Assembly (NCBI GenBank): GCA_029844215.1
Contig: CM056724.1
Span: 36,370,446-36,434,445, forward strand
DNA length: 64,000 nucleotides
Reading direction: 5' to 3'
Source of the DNA: Przewalskia tangutica
Taxonomy: Eukaryota > Streptophyta > Magnoliopsida > Solanales > Solanaceae
The position numbers and the translations under genes are program-made. The notes under the pieces are model-generated. The model had not been told where the DNA came from and searched no databases. It saw only the letters and a program-made list of their open reading frames with translations. Each line of letters opens with the position of its first letter. Position 1 is the first letter of the stretch. Shown here piece by piece: positions 46,441 to 57,832 of this stretch.

Positions 46441-47480
46441 AAACACACTCCTGGCGATACCCGAGGCATCACAATAGATCACGCGTACCCATCTAACCCT
46501 CCTAAGAGTAAGAATCGAGTCAGTAGTCAACTTTTCCTTCAACAACTGGAAACCCTTCTCGCAAGCCTCGCCCATCGGAACTTGGCCGCTTCGAGTCGAC
46601 CTAGTCAACGGTCTTGAAATCAAGCAACCGCTTCCACAAACCTGCGATAATAACCTGCCAGTCCTAAGAAACTGCGCACCTCGGTCGGAGTAGTAGGTCT
46701 CGGCCAAGACTTGACTGCCTCTATCTTTGCCGTATCTACCCGAACACCATCAGCCCCAATAATATGCCCCAGGAATGCCACTGAGGCCAACCAAAACTCA
46801 CACTTGGAGAACTTGGCGAATAATCACGGCCCGAGAATCCTGGCACTGCCTCGCCGGTGATCTGCATGCTCTGCTCTGTCGTGAATACACCAGATGTCAT
46901 CAATGAATACAATCACAAATGTATCCAAAAATGGCTTGAACACCCGGTTCATCAAATCCATAAATACCGATGGAGCGTTGGTCAAACCGAAAGACATAAC
47001 CCTGAACTCATAGTGCCCATACCGGGTCCTGAATGCAGTCTTTGGGATATCTGCCTCTCGAACTCGAACCTGATGATAACCAGACCGCAGGTCTATCTTT
47101 GAGAAACACCTCGCACCCTGCAACTGGTCAAACAAATCATCAATCCTGGGGAGGGGGTACCTATTCTTAATGGTTACCTTATTCAGCTGCCTGTAGTCAA
47201 CACACATACGCAGCGTCCCATCCTTCTTCTTTACAAACAACACCGGCGCTCCCCAGGGAGATACACTAGGCCTGATAAAGCCTTTCTCTAGCAAGTCTTT
47301 CAGCTGGTCCTTCAGCTCCCTCAACTCAGCAGGTGCCATCCGGTATGGCGGAATGGAAATAGGTCGAGTGTCTGGCAACGTGTCAATACAAAACTCGATC
47401 TCCCTCTCAGGAGGGATACCTGGAAGATCATCTGGGAACACATCTGGAAACTCCCTAACCACTGGCATCGATCAAGAATC
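46441..47480 (-). pseudogene. Reverse transcriptase of element F, longest intact Pol frame
   Basis: Frame 46824-47468 (214 codons) covers palm and fingers: MPVVREFPDVFPDDLPG, YRMAPAELRELKDQLKDLLE, VSPWGAPVLFVKKKDGTLRM, CVDYRQLNKVTIKNRYPLPR, SKIDLRSGYHQVRV and FGLTNAPSVFMDLMNRVFK, up to the catalytic FVIVFIDDI. Immediately after FIDD the frame changes because one base is missing near 46900 (CCAGATG where C has CCAGGATG). Thumb-region words (RFIEGFS-like, YCDAS) continue to 46441 in other frames. This single-base break is a prime candidate for sequence error. Confidence 0.9.
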
Positions 47481-47950
47481 GCACCTCGGCCTGCGTATCG
47501 AATACCGAACGGATGATAGATGTACCCGCCGCACCATCTTCCTAGCCTTGAGGTAAGAACTAAACCTACCCCTCGGCGATCTTTGTGTTGACCCTCCACT
47601 CGATAACTGGCTTGCCAGGAAACTGGAACCGAACCAACCTGTCCCTACAGTCAACGTTGGCATAACAAGAGGCCAACCAGTCCATACCCATAATGACATC
47701 AAAATCTGTCATCTCCAGCTCTATCAAGTCTGCGAGGTCGGCGATCAGAATAAATACCGACAACCTCTATACACCGCTCGGCTAACACCGAATCACCAAT
47801 CGCGTAGCTACCTCAAACGGCTCTATCGACACCGGCTCTACTCGATTCTACCCGCAATAAGAGGGACACATAGGACAAGGTAGAACTCGGATCTATCAAT
47901 GCATAAACATCACACTGAAATCGCATATACCGCGACGACGCTGTGGAAGC
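47481..47950 (-). pseudogene. Protease and RT linker of element F
   Basis: Frame 47566-47763 reads DLADLIELEMTDFDVIMGMD with WLASCYANVDCRDRLVRFQF and PGKPVIEW, the linker between protease and RT. The protease motif is at about 47855-47900 as DVYALIDPSSTLSYVS, with the expected glycine replaced by serine (one-base change relative to B and E). Confidence 0.78.
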
Positions 47951-49241
47951 CTCCGATCTGGCGGTGGCTAGAGAATATATGCGGTTCTGGGGACCGCTAG
48001 AACAGGAACCACCACCACGACCTCTACCGCGGCTGCCGTCGTGAGTACCACGCCTCGGGCGCATAACCACGAAGGAGAAGACCAACAATCGATCCGTCGG
48101 GTGTCTTGCACCACCCATCGCTTCTGACGGACAATCTCTCTTCAAATGGCCCGGTGCCACAAGAGTAACAAGCTCCCGGCTCGCGACACTCGCCTCAGTG
48201 GAACCTACCGCATCGAGCACACCGAGGTGTGGGTGGTCCCGACGGTGACGGTTCGCCACTGAAATCCTGTAGTCCCGAGCTCGACCGCTCGACCGACTGG
48301 CTGGTCAGACCTCTTGCCAGAAAACCGTGACGGAGCACTCTGTCGGTGGGCGATGGACCTACTCTGCTTCGAGGCTGTCGCCTCGAATCGCCCGAGACCC
48401 GATGTCTCGGCCTCTTGGGCTGGCCTGCGTCAATCTGGTCCTCCCTCTCTCTATCCTCTATCCCCTGTGCATAGGCCTGCATCCGGGCGATGTCCATACC
48501 GGGCTGAAGAGCCACCCCCAAGCATGATGTAATCATATGACGGTCTAGCCCCATCACATAACGATGAACTCTATCCGCCATGCTAGCTACAATAGTGTGA
48601 GCACGGCCAGGAGTCAAACTTGGTGTACTCCTAACGGTCCTCCGTTACGCGCAAGATCAAAAATCTGTCTACCCGGGCTCTCCTCATCTCGGGAGGTAAA
48701 AAGTGATCCATAAAGGCCTCTATAAACTCCTCCCAAACAGCTGGAAGAGCATCATCACCTCTCGAAAGCAACCACGACTCAAACCAGTTCAACGCAATAT
48801 CGCGCAACCGGTAAGAGGCTAGTGTAATGCACTCGTCTCAAGCCCTAAGAACCTGCATGGTCCATTGTACTGCCGAACGAACTCCTGCGGATCCTCGTCG
48901 GACCTTGAACCATAAAACTCGGTGGATTACATCCCGTAAAATCCCTAATCCGCAAACCGCTCTGGGTGGTCGCTGCTCTGTCATTGCCCGACTACTATCT
49001 TGGTCAATAACCGACCGCTCCCATAGTCTCTATACTCGCACCGGTGAGGCCGGAGGGTGCAGTATCGGAACCTCTGGAGCTACCGCCGCTCTCGGCTCTC
49101 TATCGCCGTGGCTGAACTCAACGACCCGCCTACTACCTCAGGCATAGTCTGTGCCTGAGCCCGTGTGACCCTCTGAGTACCGCTAGCAGCTCCTGCTGCT
49201 GCCTTGCCCTTCTGGGCCCTGGTAGCTTTCCGTGGAGGCAT
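47951..49241 (-). pseudogene. gag of element F
   Basis: The start codon is complementary to CAT at 49239-49241 (MPPRKATRAQ context). The segment encoding ESWLLSR-like words is near 48740-48800. Frame 48195-48617 reads HTIVASMADRVHRYVMGLDR, MDIARMQAYAQGIEDRERED and CARCGRFH, the beginning of the zinc knuckle. The rest of the knuckle (GACYSCG, GHLKRDCPS) is in other frames at 48120-48210. NRIYSLATA ends the gag side near 47975. Confidence 0.82.
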
Positions 49242-49432
49242 AGCTGTTTCATAAGAAGAGGTCAGAGAGGATTCAACCTAATAAGACAGCTCTAATGCAC
49301 GATCTCCGAGAGAGAAAAATGGAAACCAATCCTAAATGTCCTGTAGCCTCCTGATTATAGATGTGGTGCACAACACACCGATAATCAAGACTCTACTAGA
49401 CACGGTCTGTAGACACTTTCCGAGGACTAACT

Positions 49433-49444
49433 GCTCTGATACCA
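49433..49444 (-). promoter_or_regulatory. Primer binding site of element F
   Basis: GCTCTGATACCA, exact; the LTR begins at 49449. Confidence 0.9.
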
Positions 49445-49448
49445 CTTT

Positions 49449-52274
49449 TGTCACGACTCTCGGGCGCGATCGTGCCTACCCGCACCCGTTGTATACATCA
49501 GAGAATAGCAGCGGAACATACACAACATAAACACATGTGTAAATAATATAACAACACAAAGCACCGATAAAGCGCGCTTCCATAATATAAACAAAGTCAA
49601 AAGTACAACTTTACAACTCAGTTCTTACAGCCCAACCACAAAGGTGAATACAGACCTCTAGGAATAACAACTGTGGCGGGACAGGGCCCCGCCATACCCT
49701 GAATGTACAAAATCTACAACATCAGGGACAAGACTGTACCAAAAGAAAGACAAGCCTCCAGAGAATGGAGCTTCCGACGTATGATAAGTGATCCTAAGAA
49801 TGTGGATCGCCACCTTACCACTTTCTGCGGCGTGAACGCGGCCAGGAAGGGGATTACACAATATGTACTAAGTATGTAAAGCGAAAATCGTAATTACAAC
49901 ATAAGTTTATAAGAAAGCGGAGACATGTATGATAACAAAATTACGATTGCGATGCCTTGCTAACAATGGGAGTACATCAAGAGAATACGTATAACATCAC
50001 AATAGCGGTCTCGATCATACCATGGGTAGCGAACCCATAAAAAGCAGTGGTATAACGTCTTGGGGTGTCTACCCCTCATTTATACTCTTACCCTGAAGCA
50101 GGTTGTATAACGTCTTGGGGGTTTGCCCCTCATTTATACTCTTATCCTGTAGAAGATAGTAACGCAGGTGGTATAACGTCTTGGGGGCTTCCCCCTCATT
50201 TATACTCTTATCCTGAAGAAGGTGGTATAGCGTCTTGGGGGTTTGCCCCTCACTGATACTCTTACCCTACCTCAAAACCGGCCGTCATACAATAATTAAG
50301 CAAGTTAGCAATCCCCCTAACTTCTTATTAGTCTTATTCATCTACATTCTCATTTTAGTTTACTTAAGACACTTTCATGTCTTTTATAAGAATCCGGGAA
50401 TTTAACCCAAAGTACTACATACTTCTATTCTTTTAAAAACAAATGACTCTTTTTAGTAGAAAGCTTCCAAGACACTATTAACCATAGTATCAAGTCCAAA
50501 GTACATTTCAAGGCAAGTCACAATACCTTTAGAATTAAAGTAGGTTTCTAAATCAAATGACCCCTTTCTTATTAAACCTTGGGCAATTGATACCTTAAAA
50601 TCAATTTGCCTTTTGTTAACACAAGCCATTTACCTTTGCATAAAGTCAATATAACCAACTCCCCATAAAGTCGTTATATTCACTTTATACCTTAGTCAAG
50701 TACTTTTTTTTTCTATCCAAGGGACTTATACGATTAAAACGACACAAGTATCACATACTTTAAATCTCTTCAAGTCCCTTAACTTTACTAAGACTTAAGA
50801 CATCCTTAATATTTCAAAGAAGTGAGTTAACTTCCTAACTCACCCGACTTGGCATTTTATAAGGCTAGTAAAGAATGTCAAAGGCAGACGCCCACCGCAC
50901 TACATACGCTAACTAGTCATGCTCAAAGGATAGGAAAAGTTCTACATACCTTGTCTGGTCAAACCACTTTGCCAAGTCGAAGTCCCGCCGCACTATGTCA
51001 ACCTATAATATTCACAATCGCCTATTAAAGCCTTACTTCAAACGTAGAATATTATAAGTGTTAAGTCTCTAAATTCTACGGAAAATCGGGCACCTCCTTT
51101 GTTTTACTTACTTTGCCACCTTTTCCAAGGTCGAAATACAATAACCAAACAGCCCCAATTGGCTCACAATTTATATAGCGGTAGTCCAATACAAATGACT
51201 AACTAAATGCCCCAATTGGCTCACAATTTATATAGCGGGTAGTCCAATACAAATGACTAACTAAACATCCCCAATTGGCTCACAATTTATATTTCAACCC
51301 AAATTTGTAGCATAACATGATATCAAGTCGCATTTGATTATAATAACCATAATCCTTAAGTCAATGACATGCGACGGTTCTAACAACGATTAAATTGTAA
51401 TTCAACTTAGTAATGGATTACCTTACATTTCGGATTTCCAAGGCTATAATCAATCCATAATCTTTATAACTTCAATATAACAATTTCATGCTTGCAACAT
51501 ACAAAGCTAACAACAACAAAATGAATAATCTTGTAATACTTTCAAAGAACAAGATTATACCTCAATGATTCTTAAACCAACTCCAATCTGAAGTCACTCC
51601 TTAGTAGTTTATAGCCTCTCCAAGACACCTCAATCCGCTTGTTGAGACCCTTAGAACAATACCAACAAATATCCTTCAAAACTCCAAGCAAAACCTAGAA
51701 AGACCCTTAGGTTTTCGTTTGCGACTAACCCGAAAACAATCTTTTTCCAAGATTTTTCTATAGAGATGTGTTTACAATACACCTAGGAACCTTGGTTTAA
51801 AGTGGGGAACTAAAAGAACAAGGAACAAATTTTTTTCTTCTTTTTGCAAGGTGAACCCGAGAGCTTTGCCTATGTTCTTCCAATTTTTGTGTAAAATTTC
51901 TAAGTGTTGAGCTCCTCTACTAGTAGTAATATAAGTAGCACCTTGGAGGGTTAGGATACAAACAAATGGTTGGTTGGGATCTAGTCTTGCTAATTATCAA
52001 GACTTATTGACCAAGACTTAGTCAACCTTCTCAAGCTACACAAGTTGCAAGACTAGTCTTGCAACAAAGGTCCAATGACCTTCATGCCCTTGCACAATTT
52101 CGACCAAGGCATCTTAAAAGGGGGGTGACACGTGTCGCCCTCCCATTAGTTACAATAATACATTATCCGACAATTCCATAATTTCCGATAAGTTTTTACA
52201 AGTCTCCAATCCTTAACATTTGTGAGTTCTTACTTACTTTCTTAAGGCATGTCCTGCAATTACGGGGTGTAACA
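49449..52274 (-). repeat. 5' LTR of element F
   Basis: Colinear with 41648-44465. It holds the 54-bp array (50042-50268), a second array (51150-51290) and GTGACACGTGTCGCCC near 52126 (intact G-box palindrome). No gene is seen in it. Confidence 0.9.
50042..50268. repeat. Tandem array, about 54-bp unit, four copies, in F's 5' LTR
   Basis: Same units and order as 42240-42460, with few differences. Confidence 0.88.
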
Positions 52275-52279
52275 AGAGG

Positions 52280-53378
52280 GTTCTTAATTCTACGGAAAAT
52301 CGGGCAGCACTTCCCTACCCGGTAAGCTATACAAGTCTCATCAGTAAATACAAATCTATGTAAGCTGATTCAATTCTCTTCTTTAATATCCTTCTATGTG
52401 TTTTATACCTATTTCTATACTTCTACAGTATGTATTCTCCAATTACAATAGAAGGATAAGATATTTACCTCGATAAGCCCAATATTATCCAAGATATAAG
52501 TCGATCCTGAGCGAGGTTTAGCTCCTAAACTGTATGCTCCAGTCCGCTCCAAGAAACCCTTAGAAGTTGCTACACAACTTCTACTAACTACTTCAACCAA
52601 CAATGAAGTTTCTCCAAGGGTTTCGTTTAGTGACTAAATGGAAGTATAGATAGTATTTTTGGGCTTTTAGTATAGAGGTGACTTTGGAAATACTATAAGG
52701 TATACGACTAGGGTATTTTGGGGATAGTAACAATACTTGGAGAGTATTTCTACCAAGAGGGGGGGTGTGTTTGGACGAGAGCAATACCAAGGGAAGGGGT
52801 GTGTGCCTCGGCTAGGACACTACAAAGGGGGAGGGGGTGGTTTCGGCCAAGGCCTTCTCAAGGGGGAGGGAAGAGGGCTTTGGACGAAAACTATAAGGAG
52901 AGGGGAGGGATTTTGGAGACTTGGAAAGTTGATTTGTGGATGAAGAACTCATCAACTCAAGGGGGGGTATTTATAGGGCTTTCAAGGGCCAAGATGAAGC
53001 CAAGTGGTAGGCAAGTGTAAGGTGGAGATTTGCACAAGTGCACCCTAGCCCTACTCCACAAATCCCTCACAAAACATTGACCCAAGATTTAAGCCACAAA
53101 ACCATGCAATCGTCCAAGGTGCCGCCCCACTTGGCCGTCCACTTGAGGGTGACAAGTGTCACCCTCTCGTTGGTCCAAAATGTTTCATCTCTCAGAAAAA
53201 TCCGCAAAAATTATAAATGACATAGCCGGGATTTTCCCTTCGCAAGTTTTGTAAAATGTTTCGTCGGAAAACCATTCGTTTTGTGAGTTGTGCCCGAATT
53301 CGTCCTATGCCTAACCTTAAGGCTAAACTTTTGTACGTACGCCCTTACGTACATACTCTGGAAATACGGGGTATAACA
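52280..53378 (-). repeat. 5' LTR of element E, second segment
   Basis: Continues the LTR from 41647 after F; it matches 34188-35244. The TATA box is at 52968-52975, 403 bp from the LTR start. G-rich runs lie at 52755-52910 on the plus strand. It ends GGGGTATAACA. Confidence 0.87.
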
Positions 53379-56240
53379 CGGGTCGCGATCGTGCCCTACG
53401 GGCACCTGTTCGTATACATCGTAGAATAGCAATGAACATACACAACATGAACACATGTGTAACAATAAAACATCCCAGGCTAGCCGATAAGGCCGCCTTC
53501 CATAATATAACATAATCAAAAGTACAAATGTACAACATCAGTTCTTACAGCCCAACCACATATGTGAATACAGACCTCTAGGAATAACAACTGTGGCGGG
53601 ACAGGGCCCCGCCATACCCCTGAATGTACATAAATCTACAACATCAGGGAAATACTGTACCAAAAGAGACAAGCCTCCGGAGAAATGGAGCTTCTGACGT
53701 CTGATAAGTGATCCTAAGTACGAGGATCCACCACCTGCTTACCCTTTCCTGCGGCATGAACGCAGCGGCCAGGAAGGGTCGATACACAATATGTACTAAG
53801 TATGAAAAACTGGAAAGTACTGTAATTACAATATAAGTTTAAAACAAAGCCGGAGACATGGATGATAACAAAATTACAGTACACAGTGCCTTACTAACAA
53901 TGAGAGTAAATCAAGGGAATACGTACAACCTCATAATAGGAGACTCTCGATCATATCATGGGTAGCGAACCCATAGAAGCAGGTGGTATAACGTCTTGGG
54001 GTTTTACCCCTCATTTATACTCTTACCCTGAAGCAGGTGGTATAACGTCTTGGGGGTTTTCCCCTCATTTATACTCTTACCCTGAAGAAGGTAATAAAGC
54101 AGGTGGTATAATGTCTTGGGGGCTTACCCATCACTTATACTCTTATCCTGGAGAAGGTGGTATAGCGTATTGGGGGTCTGCCCCTCACTTATACTCTTAC
54201 CCTATCTCAAACCGGCCGTCATACAATAAATAAGCAAGTTAGAAATCCCCCTAACTTCTTATTAGTCTTATTCATCTACACTCTCATTTTAGTTCACTTA
54301 AGGCACTAATATGTTATAATAAATCCGGGAGTTTAACCCAAAGTACTACGTACTTCTAACCTTTTGAAAATGACTCATTTTCATATAGAACTTCCAAGAT
54401 ACTATAAACCGTAGTATCAAGTCAAAATTACTTTTCAAGACAAGTCACAATACCTTTAAACATAAAGTTAGGTTTCTAAATCAAGTGACTCCTTTTATTA
54501 TAAAACTTTAGGCAATTGATGCCTTAAAAATCAAATTGCCTTTTCATCAAAATTAAGTCATTTATCTTTCCATAAAGCAAATATAACCAACTCCCCATAA
54601 AGTCGTTACATTCGCTTAATACCTTAGTCATAAACAATTTCCTATCCAAGGGACTTATACGTTTAAAACGGAACAAGTATCACATACTTTAAAACTCTTC
54701 AAGTCCCTTAACTTTAATAAAACATTAGACATCCTTAATACTTTCAAAGAAGTGAGTTAATCTCCTAACTCACCCAACTTGGCTATTCATAAAACTAGTA
54801 AAAGATATCAAGGTCTTGACGTCTCAGCACTATATACGTACAACTAGTCATGCTCAAAAGATAGGAAAAGTTCTACATACCTTGCCGGGTCAACCACTTG
54901 CCAAGTACAAAGTCCCGCCCGTAGTATGTCAACCTATAATATTCACAATACGTCTATTAAAGCCTTACTTCAAACGTAGAATCTTATAAGTGTCAAGTCG
55001 CTAAATTCTACGGAAAATCGGACAGCACCTCCTTTGTTTTTACTATCTTTGCCATCTTTTTCAAGGCCGAATACAATAACCAAACACGCCACATTTAAGG
55101 CACAATCAAAGCAATTTATCAATAGGGGATTACACGCCTACTAGACGTGTAAAATTCCGCCCCACAAACAATAACAAACTAATACAACTACTAGTCCAAT
55201 TTCGGCCATAATGAATACAACAATACCAATTCTTATCCAATTTCCATTTCAATCCAAATTGGTAGCATAACATGATATCAAGTCGCATTTGATTATAACT
55301 ACCATAATCTTCAAGTAAATAACATGCGACGATTTCTAATAAACGACCAATTAGTAATCCAATCTTCAAGTGGCTTGTATAACATTTCAGATTTAAGCTA
55401 CAAGCAATCCATAATACTTATAAACTTCAACATATCAACTTCATGCTAGAAACATGTAAAGCTAACAACAACAATATAAATATATAATCTTGTAACACTT
55501 TAAAAGACAAGATTATACCTCAACGAATCTTAATCCAACTCCAAATCCGAAGTCGCTCCTTAGTAGTTTAGAGCCTCTCCAAGACACTTCAATCCGCTCC
55601 TTGAGACCCTTAGAACAACACCAACAATTTTTCTTCAAACTTCTAAACAAAACCTAGAAAGACAACTAGGTTTTAAACTGCGACTAACCCGAAAACTATC
55701 TTTTTCCGAGATTTTTCTATTGAGATATGCTTACACTACCCTCAAGAACCTTGTTTTAAAGTGTGGAGTTAAATGGACAAGAAACAAATTTTTTTCCTTT
55801 TCAAAGTGATGGAACCCGAGAGCTCACTATGAGTTCTTCAAATTTTCAAGAAAATTTTCTAAGTGTTAAGCTCACTCTTGCAACTAGTAGTATTAAATAG
55901 CACCTTGGAGGGTCAAGATGCAACCATTTGGGTGGCTAGGATAAGCTCTTATTAAATATCAAGACCTTGTGGGTCCTTTGACTTAGTCAAAATTATCAAG
56001 CTTGCTACTTGCAAGACTTAGTCATACAAGACTATGGTCAATGACCATCTTAGCCATGACATTTTCGTCCAAGGCATCACTAAGGGGGGGTGACACGTGT
56101 CGCCCTCCCATTCGTCACAACAATACGTTTTTTTCCGAAAATTTCATAATTCCGATAATTTCTTACAAGTCTCAAATCTTAACACTTGTGAGTTCTTACG
56201 TACGTTCTTAAAACATGTCCTGTAAATACGGGGTGTAACA
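53379..56240 (-). repeat. 5' LTR of element C, second segment
   Basis: Continues from 32781 after E: CGGGTCGCG here versus CCGGGTCCGCG in the other C LTR. It holds the four-copy array at 53985-54205. It has GACACGTGTC near 56092, a weak TATA-like TATTAAATA near 55891, and ends GGGGTGTAACA at 56240. No gene is seen in it. Confidence 0.88.
53985..54205. repeat. Tandem array, about 54-bp unit, four copies, in C's 5' LTR
   Basis: Units with GGTGGTATAACGTCTTGGGG and CCCCTCATTTATACTCTTAC, related to F's arrays. It is absent from C's deleted 3' LTR. Confidence 0.87.
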
Positions 56241-56245
56241 ATTAT
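56241..56245. repeat. Right target-site duplication of element C (ATTAT)
   Basis: Matches 17450-17454 exactly. Confidence 0.92.
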
Positions 56246-56594
56246 AAGGGTATATAATATGTAAGCTGAAAATTATAATTGCATGCTTAGTCCAAGTTCC
56301 CACAATTAATTAATCTTAGATCCCACTTCTTTTAAATCCTGAAAGTTTTATAAGACATCGTATTCTCGATGTCATAATTCTTATAATACGACACTAGTCC
56401 ATAACGAGAATATACAACTATCATTACTAATTTCCATCGTCACCCTCGTAGTAACCAAAATTATTCAGGAATCACATCCCTTTGTATACTAATTTTCGTA
56501 TTAGAATATGTAAATATACTTTATATCCAATATTAGAATCGTAATTTCTTAATTACATTCTCTAATTATTGCCTTAAAATTACGAGGTGTAACA
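56246..56594 (-). repeat. 5' LTR of element B, second segment (U3 end)
   Basis: AT-rich sequence ending AATTACGAGGTGTAACA, the U3 terminus of this LTR type. It lies between C's duplication and copia coding sequence, exactly where the remainder of B's interrupted LTR is expected. The combined LTR is about 2.83 kb. Confidence 0.82.
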
Positions 56595-57278
56595 CCATAT
56601 GCTTCGACTATAGGATCGATCATGTATGTCATGACATGTACTAGGCCAGATGTGGCATTTGCACTTAGTATGACTTGCAAGTTCCAGTATAATCCTGGTG
56701 AGGAATAATGGAAGGCAGTCAAGAGTATTCTTAAGTATCTTAGACGTACTAAATATTACTTCTTAGTCTATGGTGGAGGAGATAAGCTGGTTGCCACTCG
56801 ATATACCGATGCTAGTTTCCAGACAGATGTTGATGATTTCAAATTTCAGTCTGGTTACACATTCATTTTCAATGGTGAAGAAGTGAGCTGGAAGAGTTCC
56901 AAACAAGCTACTACTGCTGACTCGACTACTGAAGCGGAGTACATTGCTGGATCGGAAGCTTCTAAAGAAGCTGTCGTGATTTCTGAGTTCCCGAACGAAC
57001 TAGGGGTTGTTCCGAGTGCTAGTTGTCCAATAACCATTTATTGTGACAACACTGGTGCAATTGCACAAGAAAAGGAACCAAGATCAACAAACAGAAACAA
57101 ACATGTACCAAGAAAGTACCACATTCTCCGAGAGATAGTGGAAGCTGAAGATATTAGAATAGATTATGTTCCCACAGACAATAATCTAGCAGACCCGTTT
57201 ACTAAACCATTAAGCTTGGTTAAGAATAATAGTCATTTTGAGAACATGGGTATTAGATATGTTGGTGATTGGCTCTAG
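56595..57278 (+). pseudogene. Ty1/copia RT end and RNase H (element G), host of the nest
   Basis: It begins in frame at the B junction with PYASTIGSIMYVMTCTRPDV, the end of the copia RT. A TAA stop lies at 56706-56708. RNase H follows with its catalytic residues visible: Asp in YTDAS (56808-56810), Glu in TTEAEY (56931-56939) and Asp in YCDN (57045-57047). Then RNKHVPRKYHILRE and VPTDNNLADPFTKPL, ending GDWL and a stop at 57276. The frame 56883-57278 is open. The 5' part of this element must lie left of B, outside the window. Confidence 0.9.
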
Positions 57279-57832
57279 GCCAAGTGGGAGATTGAAAGTA
57301 TATGTATGTCCTAGAGACAATATGTATTAGGACAAAATGTACTTTATACACATTCATATTTATATATTAATGATGATTAATATTATGACATTTGCATTTG
57401 TTGAATTATTAGTTGATTGTTTATAATATTCTATAAATGCATCCCTAGAGTTTACGTATTTGTTAATGATGTGAGAATTAATATTATAACGTAACTCTTA
57501 TATTGTCTCGACTAATGATCATAAAAAATGAGATATCGTTGATATGCGATACGTCTACATGTGGTCTGCATCATATCCTTAGGGGATGTAGTATGTCTCA
57601 CTTGCTACGAGTTATGGCAACTCGTGATGGACGCATGGATACTTGTTGAAGTATTGGTATACCCTGCTGATGTACTGTTTTGTTATATGTCTATAATGTC
57701 ATCGGCATGTGGGAAATCGAAGTCCTTACACTTGAGGTCGGTACCACCTTATTTACGGAGTAATGTACTTTGATCCTGTCCTAAGCTCAAATGCCTTATA
57801 GGTTGAGACGCTTCTTGTTTTGGGTAACTAGG
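57279..57832 (+). repeat. Polypurine tract and start of copia G's 3' LTR
   Basis: CAAGTGGGAGA just after the stop codon is the usual copia polypurine tract, and the LTR probably starts TGAAAGTATATG at 57293. The sequence is AT-rich and non-coding until organellar DNA begins at about 57833. The LTR end was not found with certainty. Confidence 0.7.

Larger units (their letters stand above)
41648..52274 (-). mobile_element. Element F: complete Ty3/gypsy chromovirus, innermost and youngest in its chain
   Basis: LTRs 41648-44465 (2818 bp) and 49449-52274 (2826 bp) surround a 4983-bp interior with hairpin/polypurine tract, chromodomain, integrase, RNase H, RT, protease, gag and primer site. The AT-rich halves of the two LTRs are almost identical. 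The flanks are GCAGG (41643-41647) and AGAGG (52275-52279), probably one 5-bp duplication altered by sequence error. It interrupts E's 5' LTR and nothing interrupts it. Confidence 0.9.
32782..53378 (-). mobile_element. Element E: structurally complete Ty3/gypsy chromovirus, carrying element F
   Basis: The 3' LTR is 32782-35244, the interior 35245-40210 (4966 bp) and the 5' LTR 40211-41647 joined to 52280-53378 after removing F and one target copy. The interior carries gag, protease, RT, RNase H, integrase and chromodomain in order. The flanks are CCGGG on the left and CGGGT on the right; a lost C in the right copy would restore a 5-bp duplication. It is inserted in C's 5' LTR. Confidence 0.87.
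17455..56240 (-). mobile_element. Element C: Ty3/gypsy chromovirus carrying elements D, E and F inside it
   Basis: Outer ends TGTCACGACC (17455) and TGTAACA (56240) are flanked by perfect ATTAT duplications. Without its guests, C is a shortened 3' LTR (811 bp), an interior of about 4.9 kb (18266-19730 joined to 29284-32761) with all domains in gypsy order, and a 5' LTR of about 2.88 kb (32762-32781 joined to 53379-56240). D interrupts integrase, and E interrupts the 5' LTR 20 bp from its end. C is inserted in B's 5' LTR. Confidence 0.9.

Noticed and set aside
56246..56594. Possible independent short solo LTR
   Set aside because: It lies between C's exact target duplication and the copia sequence and ends like B's LTR, so it is the rest of B's split LTR.
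57561..57773. 70-codon plus-strand frame
   Set aside because: Lies in the copia 3' LTR and shows no family resemblance.
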